Shown here: one piece after another, positions 28,002-39,929 of the stretch
How positions within the stretch are numbered: the stretch's first letter is position 1
Layout: every line of letters begins with the position of its first letter
The notes under the pieces: generated by a model
Seen by the model: the letters and a program-made list of their open reading frames with translations, nothing else
The model's database searches: none
What the model was told of the DNA's origin: nothing
Made by a program: the position numbers and the translations under genes
Assembly (NCBI GenBank): GCA_033557465.1
Contig: CM066041.1
Coordinates: 154,479,532 to 154,543,531, forward strand
DNA length: 64,000 nucleotides
Direction: 5' to 3'
From: Ichthyophis bannanicus
Taxonomy: Eukaryota; Chordata; Amphibia; Gymnophiona; Ichthyophiidae

Positions 28002-30841
28002 AATGAGAGCTATGTGGAAGAGATGGAATGTGAGGAAAATGAGGAATACACCTTTAAGAGAAGAGATAGCCAAGGTTTCCATAGTGACCACAAGCTAGAG
28101 GAACATGCAGTAGCTGAAGCTGAGCCCTGCCCAAGCCATGACGTAGGAGCAAGCTTGAGCCCTAGTGAGATGAGATACACGTGCAGGAAGCAGGGTGTGG
28201 TTGCTGCAAAGCACTGTTTTAAACCTGCTTCAGTGAGTTGTAAGAGAGCCTGGCTGAGAGAGAAGCCAGTAGAGCAGCTGAGAGTGTGGCTGAGAGAGAA
28301 GCCGGTAGAGCAGCTGAAGGCGTGGCCGAGAGAGCAGCCGAGGAATGCTGACTCGAGTTCAGAAAGAACACTAGAACCAGAGGATTCAAGGGTGAAGCCT
28401 GGTTCAAAGCAGCTCAGAGAGGAGAAATCTGGAAAGTTTTACTCCACCATGGGAAACAATTCTGACAACAAGAAAGGCAGTTCTTGCTTGGAAGGTACGT
28501 CTGCTTCAGTGCTTAGCAGAAGTTTGCCTGAAGACGTTGTTAGAGAACTGAAACTAAGTGCAGAACAGAATGCTCAAGGAAACCGTGCAGGCAAGAGGAC
28601 AGTGAAAGCTGTTACAAACAAAGGTAATCAGAGTTCAAGTAAAGGCAGAGAGACAGACTTGAACGCTGTTGATTTATTGGAGAAGCTGTTTCAGAATAGG
28701 AAGGCTCATTCCCAAAGCTCTGCTGGTTGTGACCAGAGGGAGCAGTTCTTAGGAGAGCTTCACAAGTTTCTGTATAACAGTGAGCTTGAACCTATTGCCA
28801 AAAGCCTGGAGAAAGATAAGCAAAGTGCAGCTTATGAAGATATGCAAGTTGATGTTTATGAGAGAGTTCTGGAGTGTGACGAAACAGAGATGGACTGTTC
28901 TTTTTGTAAAGCAGAAAGCTTAAACATGTGCTAGCCTTAAACTGTGGAAGGAAGTTTACATAGCATATTTGTTTAGCTAATGGAAAGCTGACAGCGTCTG
29001 TGAGAAAGAAAGAATTTCCACTGAAACCTGAGGGTTAAATGCCTCAGCCTTGGATAAAAGAGAAAAAGAATTTACCTGTTGTAAATACCAGCAGTAGCTG
29101 TGAAACTGTTTGTGCTGGAGAATGCTATGAACAGCTACTGTGCAAAGAATCTAATTGAGTTCTGATGTTCCAGCCACAATTTGTGTTCCTGGTAATTTTC
29201 ATTTGGAGAAATAATCCTACTTTGCGTGCTGTTATGAATTTTGATGCAAGAGGGGAAACCCAAAAATAAATATCTTTGTTTTGTCTTAAAACCCTGAGTG
29301 GTCATACTACTGTGTCTTCAAGTAATATAAGAACTACAAGTCCCAGCAACCCCTGCTGGAAGAAACATCTTGTGGCATTACTTAAGGGCATATAAGGCAG
29401 CCCTTTTGCCTATCAGCCTTTGGCCTAGGCAGGGGGTCACGACAATATCAGAACTATTAGTAATTGATAATTATTTACAGGAGGAGTGTGTAAGAAGCTG
29501 GAATGAAAGCTGGAGAGAAAATTTAAAGTTAAATGTGGAAACATTTTCCTTGGTGCCAAGAATAAGACTGAAGAAACTCAAACTCATTCAAGCAGTTTTA
29601 AATCCAAGCTGAATGAGAATTTGAATTGATTTATTGAAGAGTGAGTTTAATTTTGAGCACTGTTTTGATTAAAAGTTCAACGTGTGTGACTTGCTTTCTA
29701 TAGCACTGGAGTCCTTCAAGCAGTGAAGGAAAAGTAAAGCTGAAAGTACAAAACTCCCAGTGTAGTGAGAGAAACCCTGAAAGTGAGCAGTTTTAAAACA
29801 GAGTACTGCTCACAGGAATTGTTTAATCCTGATACCGCTTAACTGTTTCAGTGAGGAAGAGAGTATATGTTTGAAAGACTGAAGGATTGGATGTGTTTTT
29901 GAAGAAAGAAAAAACATTGCCTTATTTAATGAATTACATTTATTGGCAGTTGGTATATTTTTCCTGAACTGATTGGCAGTTGTAAGGATCAACTCTGGCA
30001 CATACCTAAAAAAAAGCTGATTTTTGCACAAAGTTCTATTGAAGGGAGAGACAGGAAATTTGATTATCTTTTGTTTTTGGGAAAAGCAAGTTTCATAAGT
30101 AACAGAAATAGAAAAAAAAAGGAGAGAAACACTTTCTAGTTACTGCACACATAGCTAGAAAGGCAGATTTCTTTTATTGATTTCTAAAAATAGCGAGTAG
30201 GTATCCTGACTATAGTTGAACATCGCTGGAACAGTGGGAATTCTATGGTGCCCAACGTCAGGAAAGTAGCAAGACCTGGGAAGAAGATTTGAGATAAGTG
30301 ACTGATACACCACAGTGACTATTTTTGTTATGGCCAAAAACTAGTGCACTATTATTTGAATTTTTTGAAACAAAAGATGTCTTTACCTGAATGATAATAC
30401 TCATTCACCTGCAAAGTTACAGATAAACGACAGTGTTAGAACTGAACTTTTCTTCTACAAAGGAGTAAAGAAATCTCAGGTTTTAAATTGGTTAACTAAT
30501 ATTTGCCTGTTTTTGAAAGAAACAATGTTGTACCACTGTTGAATAGAAGCATTGTAAGAATTGTTCACAGAAAATACTTGAGTACATTTATAAATATTGC
30601 TATTGTTTATTTATAAAAAATTGAATTGACATTTTTTTAAAAAATTTAAATTAGAAATTTTTACAAAAGTTAAACTTGTTCAAGTGGTTCCTTGTGAGAG
30701 TGTTCTCACCCCTGGTAGTTCTGATTTGAATTTAAGGTTCAAGAAGTTGTGAAGTACATTGAGAAAAGATAAAAAATTATATATTTTCTCTGTAAGCTGA
30801 GAGTTTCCATTGGTGGCTTACCTGAAGTAACTCAGCTGCCC
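28002..30841. mobile_element. Insertion of unknown type, 2,840 bp, 5-bp TSD GTGAC
   Basis: The BEL/Pao reading (DVVSVT / ISIKSVTSF) is broken between 28001 and 30842, and GTGAC stands on both sides (27997-28001 and 30842-30846). A 5-bp duplication fits many LTR elements, but the ends (AATGAGAGC and CAGCTGCCC) are neither TG/CA nor inverted copies. Inside are an open frame (28023-28934), AATAAA near 29266, CAAGTCCCAGCAACCC and a TATA-like CATATAAGG near 29388 (both common in LTR promoters), and a purine tract near 30105-30127. It could be a long solo LTR or a deletion derivative. Class unresolved. Confidence 0.65.
28023..28934 (+). CDS. Unrecognised open reading frame in the 2.84-kb insertion
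   Basis: About 303 codons from the ATG at 28023; an internal ATG at 28449 has a strong Kozak context (CCACCATGG) and would give a 161-aa protein starting MGNNSD, which fits an N-myristoylation signal (Gly2, Ser5). The upstream part is hydrophilic with an imperfect threefold repeat (AWLREKPVEQL, VWLREKPVEQL, AWPREQP). The downstream part is Ser/Lys/Glu-rich with DLNAVDLLEKLFQNRK and ends in Cys-containing ECDETEMDCSFC. No transmembrane segment, no enzyme motif and no family I recognise. The long open frame could be chance in A/G-rich DNA or a real accessory gene of the mobile element. Confidence 0.45.
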   Translation: MECEENEEYTFKRRDSQGFHSDHKLEEHAVAEAEPCPSHDVGASLSPSEMRYTCRKQGVVAAKHCFKPASVSCKRAWLREKPVEQLRVWLREKPVEQLKAWPREQPRNADSSSERTLEPEDSRVKPGSKQLREEKSGKFYSTMGNNSDNKKGSSCLEGTSASVLSRSLPEDVVRELKLSAEQNAQGNRAGKRTVKAVTNKGNQSSSKGRETDLNAVDLLEKLFQNRKAHSQSSAGCDQREQFLGELHKFLYNSELEPIAKSLEKDKQSAAYEDMQVDVYERVLECDETEMDCSFCKAESLNMC

Positions 30842-30846
30842 GTGAC

Positions 30847-32260
30847 ACTCACAACATCCAGGTAAAGCAGGGTTGGGGCATGGCTCAAAAAGGAAGTGTT
30901 TCCATTTTCTAGCACATTGGTTGCATATGTGCTGAAGCTTGATTTATGTATTCTGTTGAGGCAAACATCGCCTATCATCACCCATCCCAAATCGAGAGGA
31001 CTGGCATAGGGGGGTGCCAAGAGGACCACTGCACAGCTGATGTATTTTGTATAAGGACAGTATGTCTCTGCACAGTAAAGTAGAAGTTGAGCATCTGGAA
31101 CCAAAGGACCACTTTTCCCACAGATTGTATGGCAGCTTCTCTGTGGCCTTATGCCACAAAGTGTGTCCAGGCAGGAGATCTCTGAGAGGTACAAATGAGC
31201 ATTGGCTGCTACTTCCAGAAGCAGGCCTTTCAATACTAGTAGTTTGCAATTGTTTTTGCGTGACACTTTTTGAAAGTTTTTTTCAGTCTTTTCAAACAAT
31301 GCATTCTCAATCACTTCTGGACTACCATAGCACTGTTCTAGTCTCTTCCACAATTCAACTAGTCCCTCTGAGGGGTTGTTTATATATGTTGATTTTAGTT
31401 TTTTGACTCGTTCTGCAGATCCGCTTCCCAGCCATCGCACCATCAAGCTGATCTCATCCTTTGGGGAAGGTTCAGATCTGCAATGGCATCTTAAATATCA
31501 GCTTTTCATGCTCTGTAGTTTTCAAGACTATCATCAAAGTTGGTGAATGTTGAATTTATGAGCTCTCGGCGAATCATATACTTGGCCAGATATGATCTGT
31601 CTGATGCCTCTATCTGAGCATCAGGAGGCTTTTGTGGAGTGCTGTTATGAGTCATTTTCCATCATTCATTGCTTCCTTTGTTATTCTTGAATGGTGACAT
31701 GGAGTAAGGATATTCTGGTGCACTTGGTTTGAGCAAGGGGTGTGTTGCCAATGCTCTTGCTGATGGCAACTTACTAGATTTGTTCTACAGCCAATCCCTG
31801 TATAGGATATGATACTGGGGTGAAGTGTCTTCCTCTGTGCGTGTGTCTGGAGCATGAGTCGCTGGTAGTGAATCCATATGCCCGTAAGCATGTGGATCAC
31901 TGTAGTGGTATTAATGTCAGTGGTGTAGTGCATATTGGGCTAACTTCTCTTGGGTCTGGTACTTGTGGGAGGGCCTGATGATATCTCCTCTAGGTCTGTA
32001 TCCTCTTCTAGGTCAGACTGCTTGTGTGCATTGGCATGCCCTGAGATAAGACTTAGTGCATTGAACAGGATCTTCCGAGGCAATGTGGCTGATTTGGCTC
32101 TCCCTGCCTTCCTGTCCTGTAACTTCTTCCAGGGCCGTGGCCTGAGCCTCTGCAGCAGCAGCCTCCCTTTCTTGTTGCAGCACTTCCAGAGCAATATCCA
32201 ACTCAGCCCTTTGGCATGTAGTGGCAGCAGTATTAGCATTGCCCTAACTCAGAACTACCA
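30847..32260 (-). pseudogene. BEL/Pao gag/protease region
   Basis: Minus strand: coiled Glu/Ala-rich segment DIALEVLQQEREAAAAEAQA near 32190, then WLGSGSAERVKKLKSTYINNP and LWKRLEQCYGSPEVIENALF (31290-31440), typical of the gag-associated domain of BEL/Pao elements, and DLGWVMIGDVCLNRIHKSS (about 30950-31010) from the protease-RT linker. Frameshifts and gaps throughout, with 31450-31930 poorly readable. The RT part lies at 26603-27996 beyond the 2.84-kb insertion. Confidence 0.85.
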
Positions 32261-32298
32261 AGAATACATAATACAACGAAAGCAGGCACACACAATTG

Positions 32299-33305
32299 TG
32301 GGGGCAGAACAGGATCCACTGCTTTTTGACATATTTATAAATGACCTCGAAACGGGAATAAGTGCGATGATAAAATTTGCAGATGACACAAAATTATTCA
32401 AAAATTACAAGAGGATTGTAAAAATTTACTGAGGACTTTGAGAAACTGGGAGTCTGGGCATCCAAATGGCAGATGAAATTTAATGTGGACAAGAGCAAAG
32501 TTATGCACTTATGGGGGAACAACCCAAACTATAGCTACATGATGAAAGCTTCCATAATGGGAGTCATGAACCAGGAAAAGGATCCAGGCATCACTGTGGA
32601 TAATACTTTGAAAACTTCTGCTCGGTGTGCAGTGGCAGCCAAGAAAGCTAACAGAAGGCTAGGAATGATAAGGAAGGGATTGGAGAATAAAACTGCACCT
32701 TGAGTACTGTATGCAGATCTGGTCACTGCACCTAAAAAAAAGATATAGAAGAACTGGAAAAGGTACAGAAGAGGGTAACCAAAATGATAAAGAGGATGGA
32801 AAAATAGCCTTATGAGGAAAGGCTTAAAATGTTAGAGCTCTTCAGCTTGGAGACGAGACCGATGAACAGAGATATGATAGAGATCTATAAAATAATGAGT
32901 GGAGTAGAATGAATAAACATGAATTGGTTGTTTACTTCTTCAAAAAGTAGAAAGACTAGGACATGAAATAAAGCTACAAAGTAGTACATTTAAGCGTAAA
33001 CTGAGAACATATTTTTTTCACTCAACATGTAATTAAGTTCTAGAATTTGTTGCCAGAGGATGTAGTAAAAGCTGTTAGTATAGGCAGGTTTAAAAAAAGG
33101 TTTGAACAAGTTCCGGGAAGAAACATCTATAAGCCATTATTAAAGCGGGCTGGGGGAAATCCACTGTTTATGTCTGGGAAAAGCGGCATGGAATCTGTCT
33201 ACCTTTTGGGACACTGCCAGGTACTTGTTATCTGGATTGGCCACTGTTAGAAACAGGTTACTGAACTTGGACTATTGGTCTGACCCAGTATGACAGATCT
33301 TATGT
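32299..33305 (+). mobile_element. CR1 LINE 3-prime fragment
   Basis: Begins in RT (LLFDIFINDLETGI), then IKFADDTKLF, KWQMKFNVDKSKVMHL, DPGITVDNTLKTSARC, decayed YEERLK and LPEDVVKAVS segments, and tail GGTCTGACCCAGTATGACAGATCTTATG. Multiple stops. Same family as 651-5303. Confidence 0.9.
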
Positions 33306-33985
33306 AGCATACCCAACCCAGCATTCAGATACAGTACCACTCACCCAATCCTCCATCCCACTCACACCACACATATCACCAAGTTCCCATAGCGACAACC
33401 CACATTAACTCATACTAGTCCATGAGCAAATCAAGGCTGTGGTATAGGGTTGTAAAGAACAGAAAGCCAAACCCCCCCTCACCCACCCTTCATAGTTCAT
33501 AGCCCACACTGAGTCAAAAGATGCAAAAAAAAAATAAAAAATTAAAAGATGAAGAGTGGCACAAACAAACTATTCTCCAGTCATAATTGAAGTGAAGAGC
33601 ACACAACCTTAAAGTCATTCTTCAAACACCCCAGCAAAACTGCCATCATCAAAATAGTCACAGTCCATCCCATTATTCGGAAATCCAGATGCATCATCTC
33701 TCAGTATTTCATAAGGAAAAGAGCAACGTCCAGTAATAACACCCAGGCACAAATGAAAAAACATCAACTGTACCTTCCCAAGCTAGCAGGGCTACCCATG
33801 CCCAATCAGTCGGTCATGGCCAGTTAGACAGATGCTGGGATGTTGAAACAGCACCCCCTCCTCCCGACCATTGTGGAACAAGTGCAGCTGAGCTGGGTAC
33901 AGTACAGTGAACCAAAGCTGCTTCTTAACAAGCAAACTGCAGATGTGGGTAAAGACTTTGTGGTTCTGCACCAGACAAGTAATGT
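33306..33985. other. Region without recognisable features
   Basis: C/A-rich, an A run at 33526-33545, no coding or terminal-repeat signal found. Confidence 0.4.
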
Positions 33986-34178
33986 AACCCTTAAAAATTA
34001 AAACACATATTTAACAGGGGTGTCCTACACGGAGCGGTGGGTTCACCCCTTAAACAAAGACATGGGGAGGGGTGGCCTGCATGGAGTGGCAGGTGCACCT
34101 ACTCTTGCCATCTTACTGGGCAGACTAGATGGACCATACTGGTCTTATCTGCCATCATTTACTATGTTACTATGTTAG
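33986..34178 (+). mobile_element. CR1 second-family 3-prime tail
   Basis: Contains AGACTAGATGGACCATACTG and TGCCATCATTTACTATGTTACTATGTTAG, the tail of the family at 15000-15482. Confidence 0.88.
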
Positions 34179-34560
34179 ATATGCTACCTCCATGGCCTTG
34201 CGCTCTCTTTCATTTTCCAGGCCCAAGATGCAGTTCTCTGCCTCCTTCAGCTGCCCTTGGAAGGCCACCAAGGAGTTAGTGATCCCATTCAACTTCTTAG
34301 AGAGTCTGGCAAAAGAACTCTCCAGGGCCCTCACCACTGTCGCCACGAGCTTGTCCACCAGTGCATCTGTAGCTGCCACACCAGGACTCCGGGACTACAT
34401 GTCTGTGAACTCCAGTCCGTTCTTTCTTCAAACCTTTGCTGCCATAAAGAAGTACCGACACACGCCGCACCTATACCCACCACAAGAAGGTACTGTGCAC
34501 CAGTGGGTCAGTTTAACGATTGTGTCACTGATATGGGGTTAAATGTCACAAAGCAAAAGG
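34179..34560 (-). other. Coiled-coil-like coding relic, unassigned
   Basis: Minus strand from about 34379 gives ATDALVDKLVATVVRALESS, FARLSKKLNGITNSLVAFQG and AENCILGLENERER, a heptad-like alpha-helical pattern resembling small accessory proteins of transposons. It is immediately next to the CR1 tail; family not recognised. Confidence 0.35.
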
Positions 34561-34639
34561 AGACCCTAGAGCACTGAGGAAACATGACCTCTGCAGCTCA
34601 CCATATCATGTGACCTCGCCAGTGTATCCTTTTAATAAT

Positions 34640-35610
34640 AGTGACGTTTCTGCAATGGAATGTCTTTAAACAGTTTTGTATATTCTGAGCGGATCTGTGG
34701 ATCTAGTGTCCAATTAGATTTTTGTAGGTTTTCCCGCTACTCTGGTGTCAGCCAGATTGCCAGTTTCATGTATCCTAAAAATACTTTGAATTCAACTGCA
34801 CTCCTATTACTTCAGCATACTGCCTTCTGTATGTCCCTTTTTGTTACATTTCCTACAAGAAGCATCTTTAAAATGATAGTTTGAAGGACTTTGCAAACTT
34901 TTTTCACACCTATAATTAGTTCCTGACTTTTGCAGAGTCGGCCCTTTGTCTTGCCCTGGTCCTATTTTGTGCAGCTGGTTTAACCATTTCGGTTTGGCCT
35001 CTCGTCTGTAATTGTACTGTGTCATTAGCAGCAGTCTCCATTGCTCCTCCAGTTTGAGCTGCTCTTTTTAAAGTAACGTTTCCTCGGTTAAGTCTCTTAT
35101 GTACGCTTTCACTGCACAATTCACATACAAACTTATTTCTAGGTTCCTTGTTCAGTCCCTCTTTCAAGTCACAGCGTTCCCCTAGTTTCCTTAGCTCTGC
35201 TGCATAACAAAACACACTGTAGTTTCCCTTTCCCTTTGATTCCGTTTATAAAATCTGTATCTTTCTGCTATCTCACAGCGACATCTTCTTGTACAATATG
35301 TACAATCTACTTAAAGCTTTCAGAAGATGATTTCTCTGGCGCTGTGAAGCTGTGCATTACATTGAGCAGTGTTGCCACCTATTTCTCAGGGGAAGCTCAT
35401 TCAGCTCAAAGTACTGCTGCTGTAGCCTTTCTCTCTATATACGTGCCGGTCTTCCAGAGCACTGTCAAAGGCCTCTTTTTTCCAAAAAATCTAGCCATCT
35501 TTCATGGAAACCTCTGCACTTACGTTAATAGAAGTTACTTAACCATTCTTGGCTGTGGGGTAGACTCATATCAAGTTTCGGCTTTCTTATACAGAGCAAC
35601 AGACTACATG
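34640..35610 (-). pseudogene. Gypsy-like LTR retrotransposon gag relic
   Basis: Minus strand: VFCYAAELRKLGERCDLKEG and NKFVCELCSESVHKRL (about 35080-35215) match the gypsy gag pattern in which AELRKL..HC is followed by RDRFVCGL...QKRLL. About 200 bases further along is a zinc knuckle CRKCNKKGHTEG, with the last Cys of CCHC lost. The region upstream (35230-35600) is broken but compatible with the N-terminal capsid part. No RT is present nearby, so only the gag end remains. Confidence 0.8.
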
Positions 35611-36856
35611 GGGTGAGGCAGTGTCCATTGCTCCAAAAATCTGTTGTTCCCAATATTTTGTATTTTCAAGCGTCCCTATTAACTCAAGCTTATCTTTCAA
35701 CAAAAGCATTTTCCTAGTGCACTTCACTGTACCTTTCTCACTGTTATTCAACATTTTGGGCGACATGGTTAATCCAAAATCATGAGCGACAAGCACAATG
35801 GACGATGAGAGCTGTGGAACACGTGTGAACAAGAGCTTGCTTGTACAAATTTTGAGCCTGGGTCACATGTTAGGGTTGGTCTGATTGACTGATATACAGT
35901 GATCACTGTCCGCTGTTTCTGATATCTGTGGTTCCACGGATGCCCTGTAGTCACTGCCCTCTTTGGCATCTCACACTCCACATCAATTTCGTGTTCGAGA
36001 TTTAAGGAAACAGTCACGGCAACACTAGGTAAATGCCTCAGCTGTATTGCAGTAAAAAGCAGCCACAAACAAATTAAATTAAAACAGGTTGAGAGGATAA
36101 AACAACAGATTCAATATAACATCCTATGTACAGCGCTTTGATAATAAATGCGCAGATTCAACAGAACCTATCTATATATAAATGTATGTCACAGGGCTAC
36201 AGTCAGAAGAGGCACAATCCAGCCAACAGCAATGCAAGCTACTTCTCCCCTAGAGTGGCCAACTGCCAAGTTCTGGACAGAGCAGGACGCTTTTAAGTGA
36301 TCTGTATAACGTCTGGTCAAAACTACTGACAATACACTAAGAGCGGTATTTTAGAAGCTTTATTTGCGAGCTGAAAACGGGCACTAAGACATGAAATCAT
36401 CAAGACATTCCCAGAGCCATTTTAGAAAGCTGGGTATATAGACGTCCTCCGCACGAGAATGTCCATGTAGTGTGTGTGGGGGGGGGGGGGGGGGAGGGGG
36501 GCATGGTGAGGTGTGCCTTGGGCAGATCACAGGAACTGCACATCACAATTTGATTTCAGAATAGCAAAAGCATGTCTGGCCCTGGTGGGTGAGGTGTTCA
36601 TGCCTATATCTGCTTTTGACCACGAATAAGGTACAAAAAGTGCTCATTTCATGGCTTCAACGCTTCCAGGGGAAAGAGCAAACTGCACTTACATTGCTGC
36701 GGTTATGGTTTCCTAGCTGCAGATACCTGCTTGTAAATAGACAGGGGAAAGGAAAATGGGAGAGATGGAGGAAGGGAGAGTCAGTGAAACATTGGGTCCT
36801 TTGAGAGAGATGGGGAATGGGAGGCCTGCATTAAGGGTTGAAAATAATAGGTAGAT
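35611..36856. other. Region without genes; G run at 36476-36505
   Basis: No coding signal found. The G-rich tract at about 36476-36505 is simple sequence. Confidence 0.4.
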
Positions 36857-37035
36857 CAGTGGTTCCCAAACCTGTCCTGGGGGCTCCCCAGCCAGTTGGG
36901 TTGTCAGGATATCCACAATGAATATGCAGGAGATAGATGTGCATGCGGTGCAAATCTCTCCCATAAATATTTGTAGTGGATATCCTGAAAGCTTGACTGA
37001 CCGTGAAGCACTTAGGAGAGGTTTAGGAACCACTG
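36857..37035. mobile_element. hAT MITE, 179 bp
   Basis: Left end CAGTGGTTCCCAAACC and right end GGTTTAGGAACCACTG are inverted copies with one difference, and inner parts also pair (GGATATCC motifs on both sides). Flanks AGGTAGAT and AGAAAGAT match 6 of 8, a worn 8-bp duplication. Short, foldback and non-coding. Confidence 0.88.
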
Positions 37036-38197
37036 AGAAAGATGGAATAAAATGAGGGAGATTGAGCTGGATGGTAAGAAGATGAGTGAAACCAGAGTCG
37101 ATAGAGGCTTAGAAAATACATGGAAGAAAGCTAAAAGGAAAGCATCAATGTCAGATATGGAAGGAAGTGAAGAAGACAGGAGGGAAATGAAATGACAGAT
37201 GGACTGGAGACTCTAGAAAGTGAGTTAAGAGAAGACCGAGGAAAGCAGAAATCAGAGACTGGCATCAACCTGTTAGGTAATAAAATGGTCAGACAAGAAA
37301 AGTAAAAAAAAGGTAATTTTATTTTCAATTTAGTGATTGGAATATATCAGTCTTTGAAATGAATAAGTTCTGTCTTTATATACTGCACAGTATAGTGACA
37401 ACTACACCTCTGTACGGCATGCAGTCTGGGGTCTTGGGGTTTCAGTTTAATTTTTGTCTACATATTTCTATTTTTAGTTTGGGGTCATTTATTCTATACT
37501 TGATAAAGGGTCTGTGCTTTCTACAAATGTGACTGAGACCCAGCAATCTGTTAGGATGTAGTTTCTGTTTAGGGATCTGTGCTTATTAATCCAACTTGTG
37601 CAGCTTCCTGAATAGTTTATTAGCTTTGATATACTTCCCTTTGTAAAACATGCAGAGCAGTTTACGTAATTGAAACAAAGGGGTCTGTATACCCCCGTTT
37701 CCCCTACAGATACCACGGAAAATGCAGACATCATGGAAATACTCCAGGATCATAGGCGTCGGAACAGGAGGGGAGCCACAGGGGCCCTGACCCCACCAAA
37801 ACTTCACTGCTGCAACTGGAGCGTCTCCTATGTCAGCCCACGGGGACCTGATCTCCTGCAGGCAGAAAGAGGAGAAGGCCAGCGATTGCAGCCACATGGA
37901 GTTCGGCTGGTCAAGGGGCGGAGCTTCCCCCCTCCGGAACACGGCATTCTGATGCCTCTGTCCATGATGGCTGCACGTTCACCATGTCAGCTGCTACCAC
38001 TGAACGGTATTAGCAACTCATGCTGTTTAGTAGACAGACCCTAAAATATGAGTAAGAAAAAGAATTCCAATTGTTATAGGAAAGTATATGGATATTCTAG
38101 GGCCCACTGCAAAAAGAAAGAATCGTAATGCAATTTAAAACACTAATTTAATTTTGCTGTTATATCTATGCTATGATTCTTGCTTTCTCTTTTTACA
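37036..38197. other. Region without recognisable genes
   Basis: Purine-rich to 37330, then AT-rich. A GC-richer patch at 37750-37960 starting CATAGGCGTCGGAACAGG may be an old transposon end, but I found no partner terminus. Confidence 0.35.
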
Positions 38198-38705
38198 TAA
38201 GAACATATGACATGACATTCTGGGTCACATCAAAGGTCCATCAAGCCCAGTATCCTGTTTCCAACAGTGGCCAATCAAGGTCACAAGTACCTGTCAGGTT
38301 CCCAAGTTAAAAAGATTCCATCCTGCTTGTCTCATGGATAAGCAGTAGATTTCCGTAGTCCACTTTAATAATGGTTTATGAACTTTTCCTCCAAGAACTC
38401 GTCCACACCTCTTTAATCCAATAACACTAACAGCTTTTACTTCATCCTCCGGCAATGAATTTGAGAGTTTGATTATGTTGAGTGAAAAAATATTTTCTCT
38501 AATTAGTCTTAAATGTGCTACATTGTAGCTTCATTATGTGTCCCCTAGTCTTTCTAGTATTTGAAGGAGTAAACAACTGATCTACATTTACCCATTCCAC
38601 TCTACTCATAATTTTATAGACCTCTATCAAATCTCCCCTCAGTCATATTTTTTCCAAGCTGAAGAGCCCTAACCTTTTAAGCCTTTCCTCGTAGGGGTAT
38701 CCTTG
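38198..38705 (-). mobile_element. CR1 LINE 3-prime fragment, antisense
   Basis: Reverse complement of the tail and C-terminal region: starts with ACATAAGAACATATGACATG (inverted octamer tail), then the TCAAGCCCAGTATCCTGTTT phrase and the complement of LPEDEVKAVSV, and reaches the YEERLKRLGLF segment near 38690. Decayed. Confidence 0.9.
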
Positions 38706-39009
38706 GTTTGCAAGCACCTTGCATCTCCTTTGTTTTTTGCAGACTATAAATTTATATTTAATACTGTGCTGGTTCAGTGTGCAATGTCAGGCATTGATAT
38801 GTTTTAGATTAGATTCCCAGGCTACATAAATAAACTGCTACAATTTTTGCAGTATAAAAATTGCAATACAGGATTGATGTTGGAGGATCAGTGTTGGGAT
38901 GATCATGATTGTTGAATTTAATTATCATAATAAAGGGGAAGGGAGTATAAGACTGGCATTTTGCCTAGGGCACCCAATATCCTTATACTGACCCTGCTGC
39001 TTAGGGGAG
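38706..39009. other. Unassigned spacer
   Basis: Nothing recognised. Confidence 0.4.
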
Positions 39010-39894
39010 GAGCGTCAGCTCAACTCTGGCCTCAGATCCTTCACTTTCTTTTCATCAACATATCTCCTTGGTAGTACGCACATGTTTCTTCCATCCTCGC
39101 AAAATCAGATCTATCCGCCCGTTTCTTTCCACGCCCGATATCACTACTCTTGTTCTTTCCCTCATGATCACTCGCCTGGACTACTGCAACGCTATCTTCG
39201 CAGGTCTTCCCCGTTATCAACTCCGCTGTCTTTAGCTAGTTCAGAACACTGCCGCTCGCCTCATCACCCATGCCCCTGCGAACGCTCATGTCACTCCCTC
39301 CCTTTTCTCTCTTCGTTTTATCTATAAACTTCTCACCATCACCCATAAAGTACTATACACTGGTGTTCCGCAATATTTAGCCGATCTTATCCGCCTTCAA
39401 TCAGCTCCCCGTCTCCTCCTTTCCGCTCACGGTAATCGGCTCTTTCTCCCTCCCCCATCTCAGGCCCACCTTGAACCCACCCGTCACTCTGCTTTCTTTT
39501 TCCTCAGTCCCGCCCTCTGGAATTCTCTCCCGCACTCCCTTCGCACCGAATCCTCCTTCCCTCAGTTCAAATCACTCCTTAAAACCCACCTCTTTCTTCA
39601 GGCCTACGACCTCCCTGCCCCCGCCGATGGCTTGGACCTCCCCTCGTCCTGTCTCCCCTCCCCACATCCGGTTTAGTTGTCTCCTGTTTAATCCTCCCAC
39701 AGCTCTCTAGTTGCTCCATATCTCTGTTTTCTCTCATGCTGCTCTTCAACCTGCTCTTTGTTTCGTCTTACTTTCCTGTCTTTCAGTGGCGTTCCTTTTC
39801 CTTTCTTTCTCTCGTAGCCCACAGTTTGTTGTATTGTACACCGCCCTGACGCTTTGACAAGGGCGGTATATCAAGTTATGCAAATAAAGATAAA
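39010..39894 (+). mobile_element. L2-clade LINE 3-prime end
   Basis: Translates in one main frame with a single break: TRLDYCNAIFAGLPRYQLRC, LVQNTAARLITHAP, FIYKLLTITHKVLYTGVPQY, then PALWNSLPHSLRTESSFPQF and SLLKTHLFLQAYDL, the standard L2 C-terminus. The 3-prime end carries the hairpin CCGCCCT...AGGGCGG (39841-39847 with 39860-39866), TATATC, and an AAATAAAGATAAA tail. DIRS 2 sits directly on this tail. Confidence 0.93.
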
Positions 39895-39929
39895 GCACAG
39901 TTACTTACCTGTAACAGGTGATCTCTGGG

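Noticed and set aside
37750..37960. A hAT-like terminus (GGCGTCGGAAC)
   Set aside because: No inverted partner and no target duplication found.
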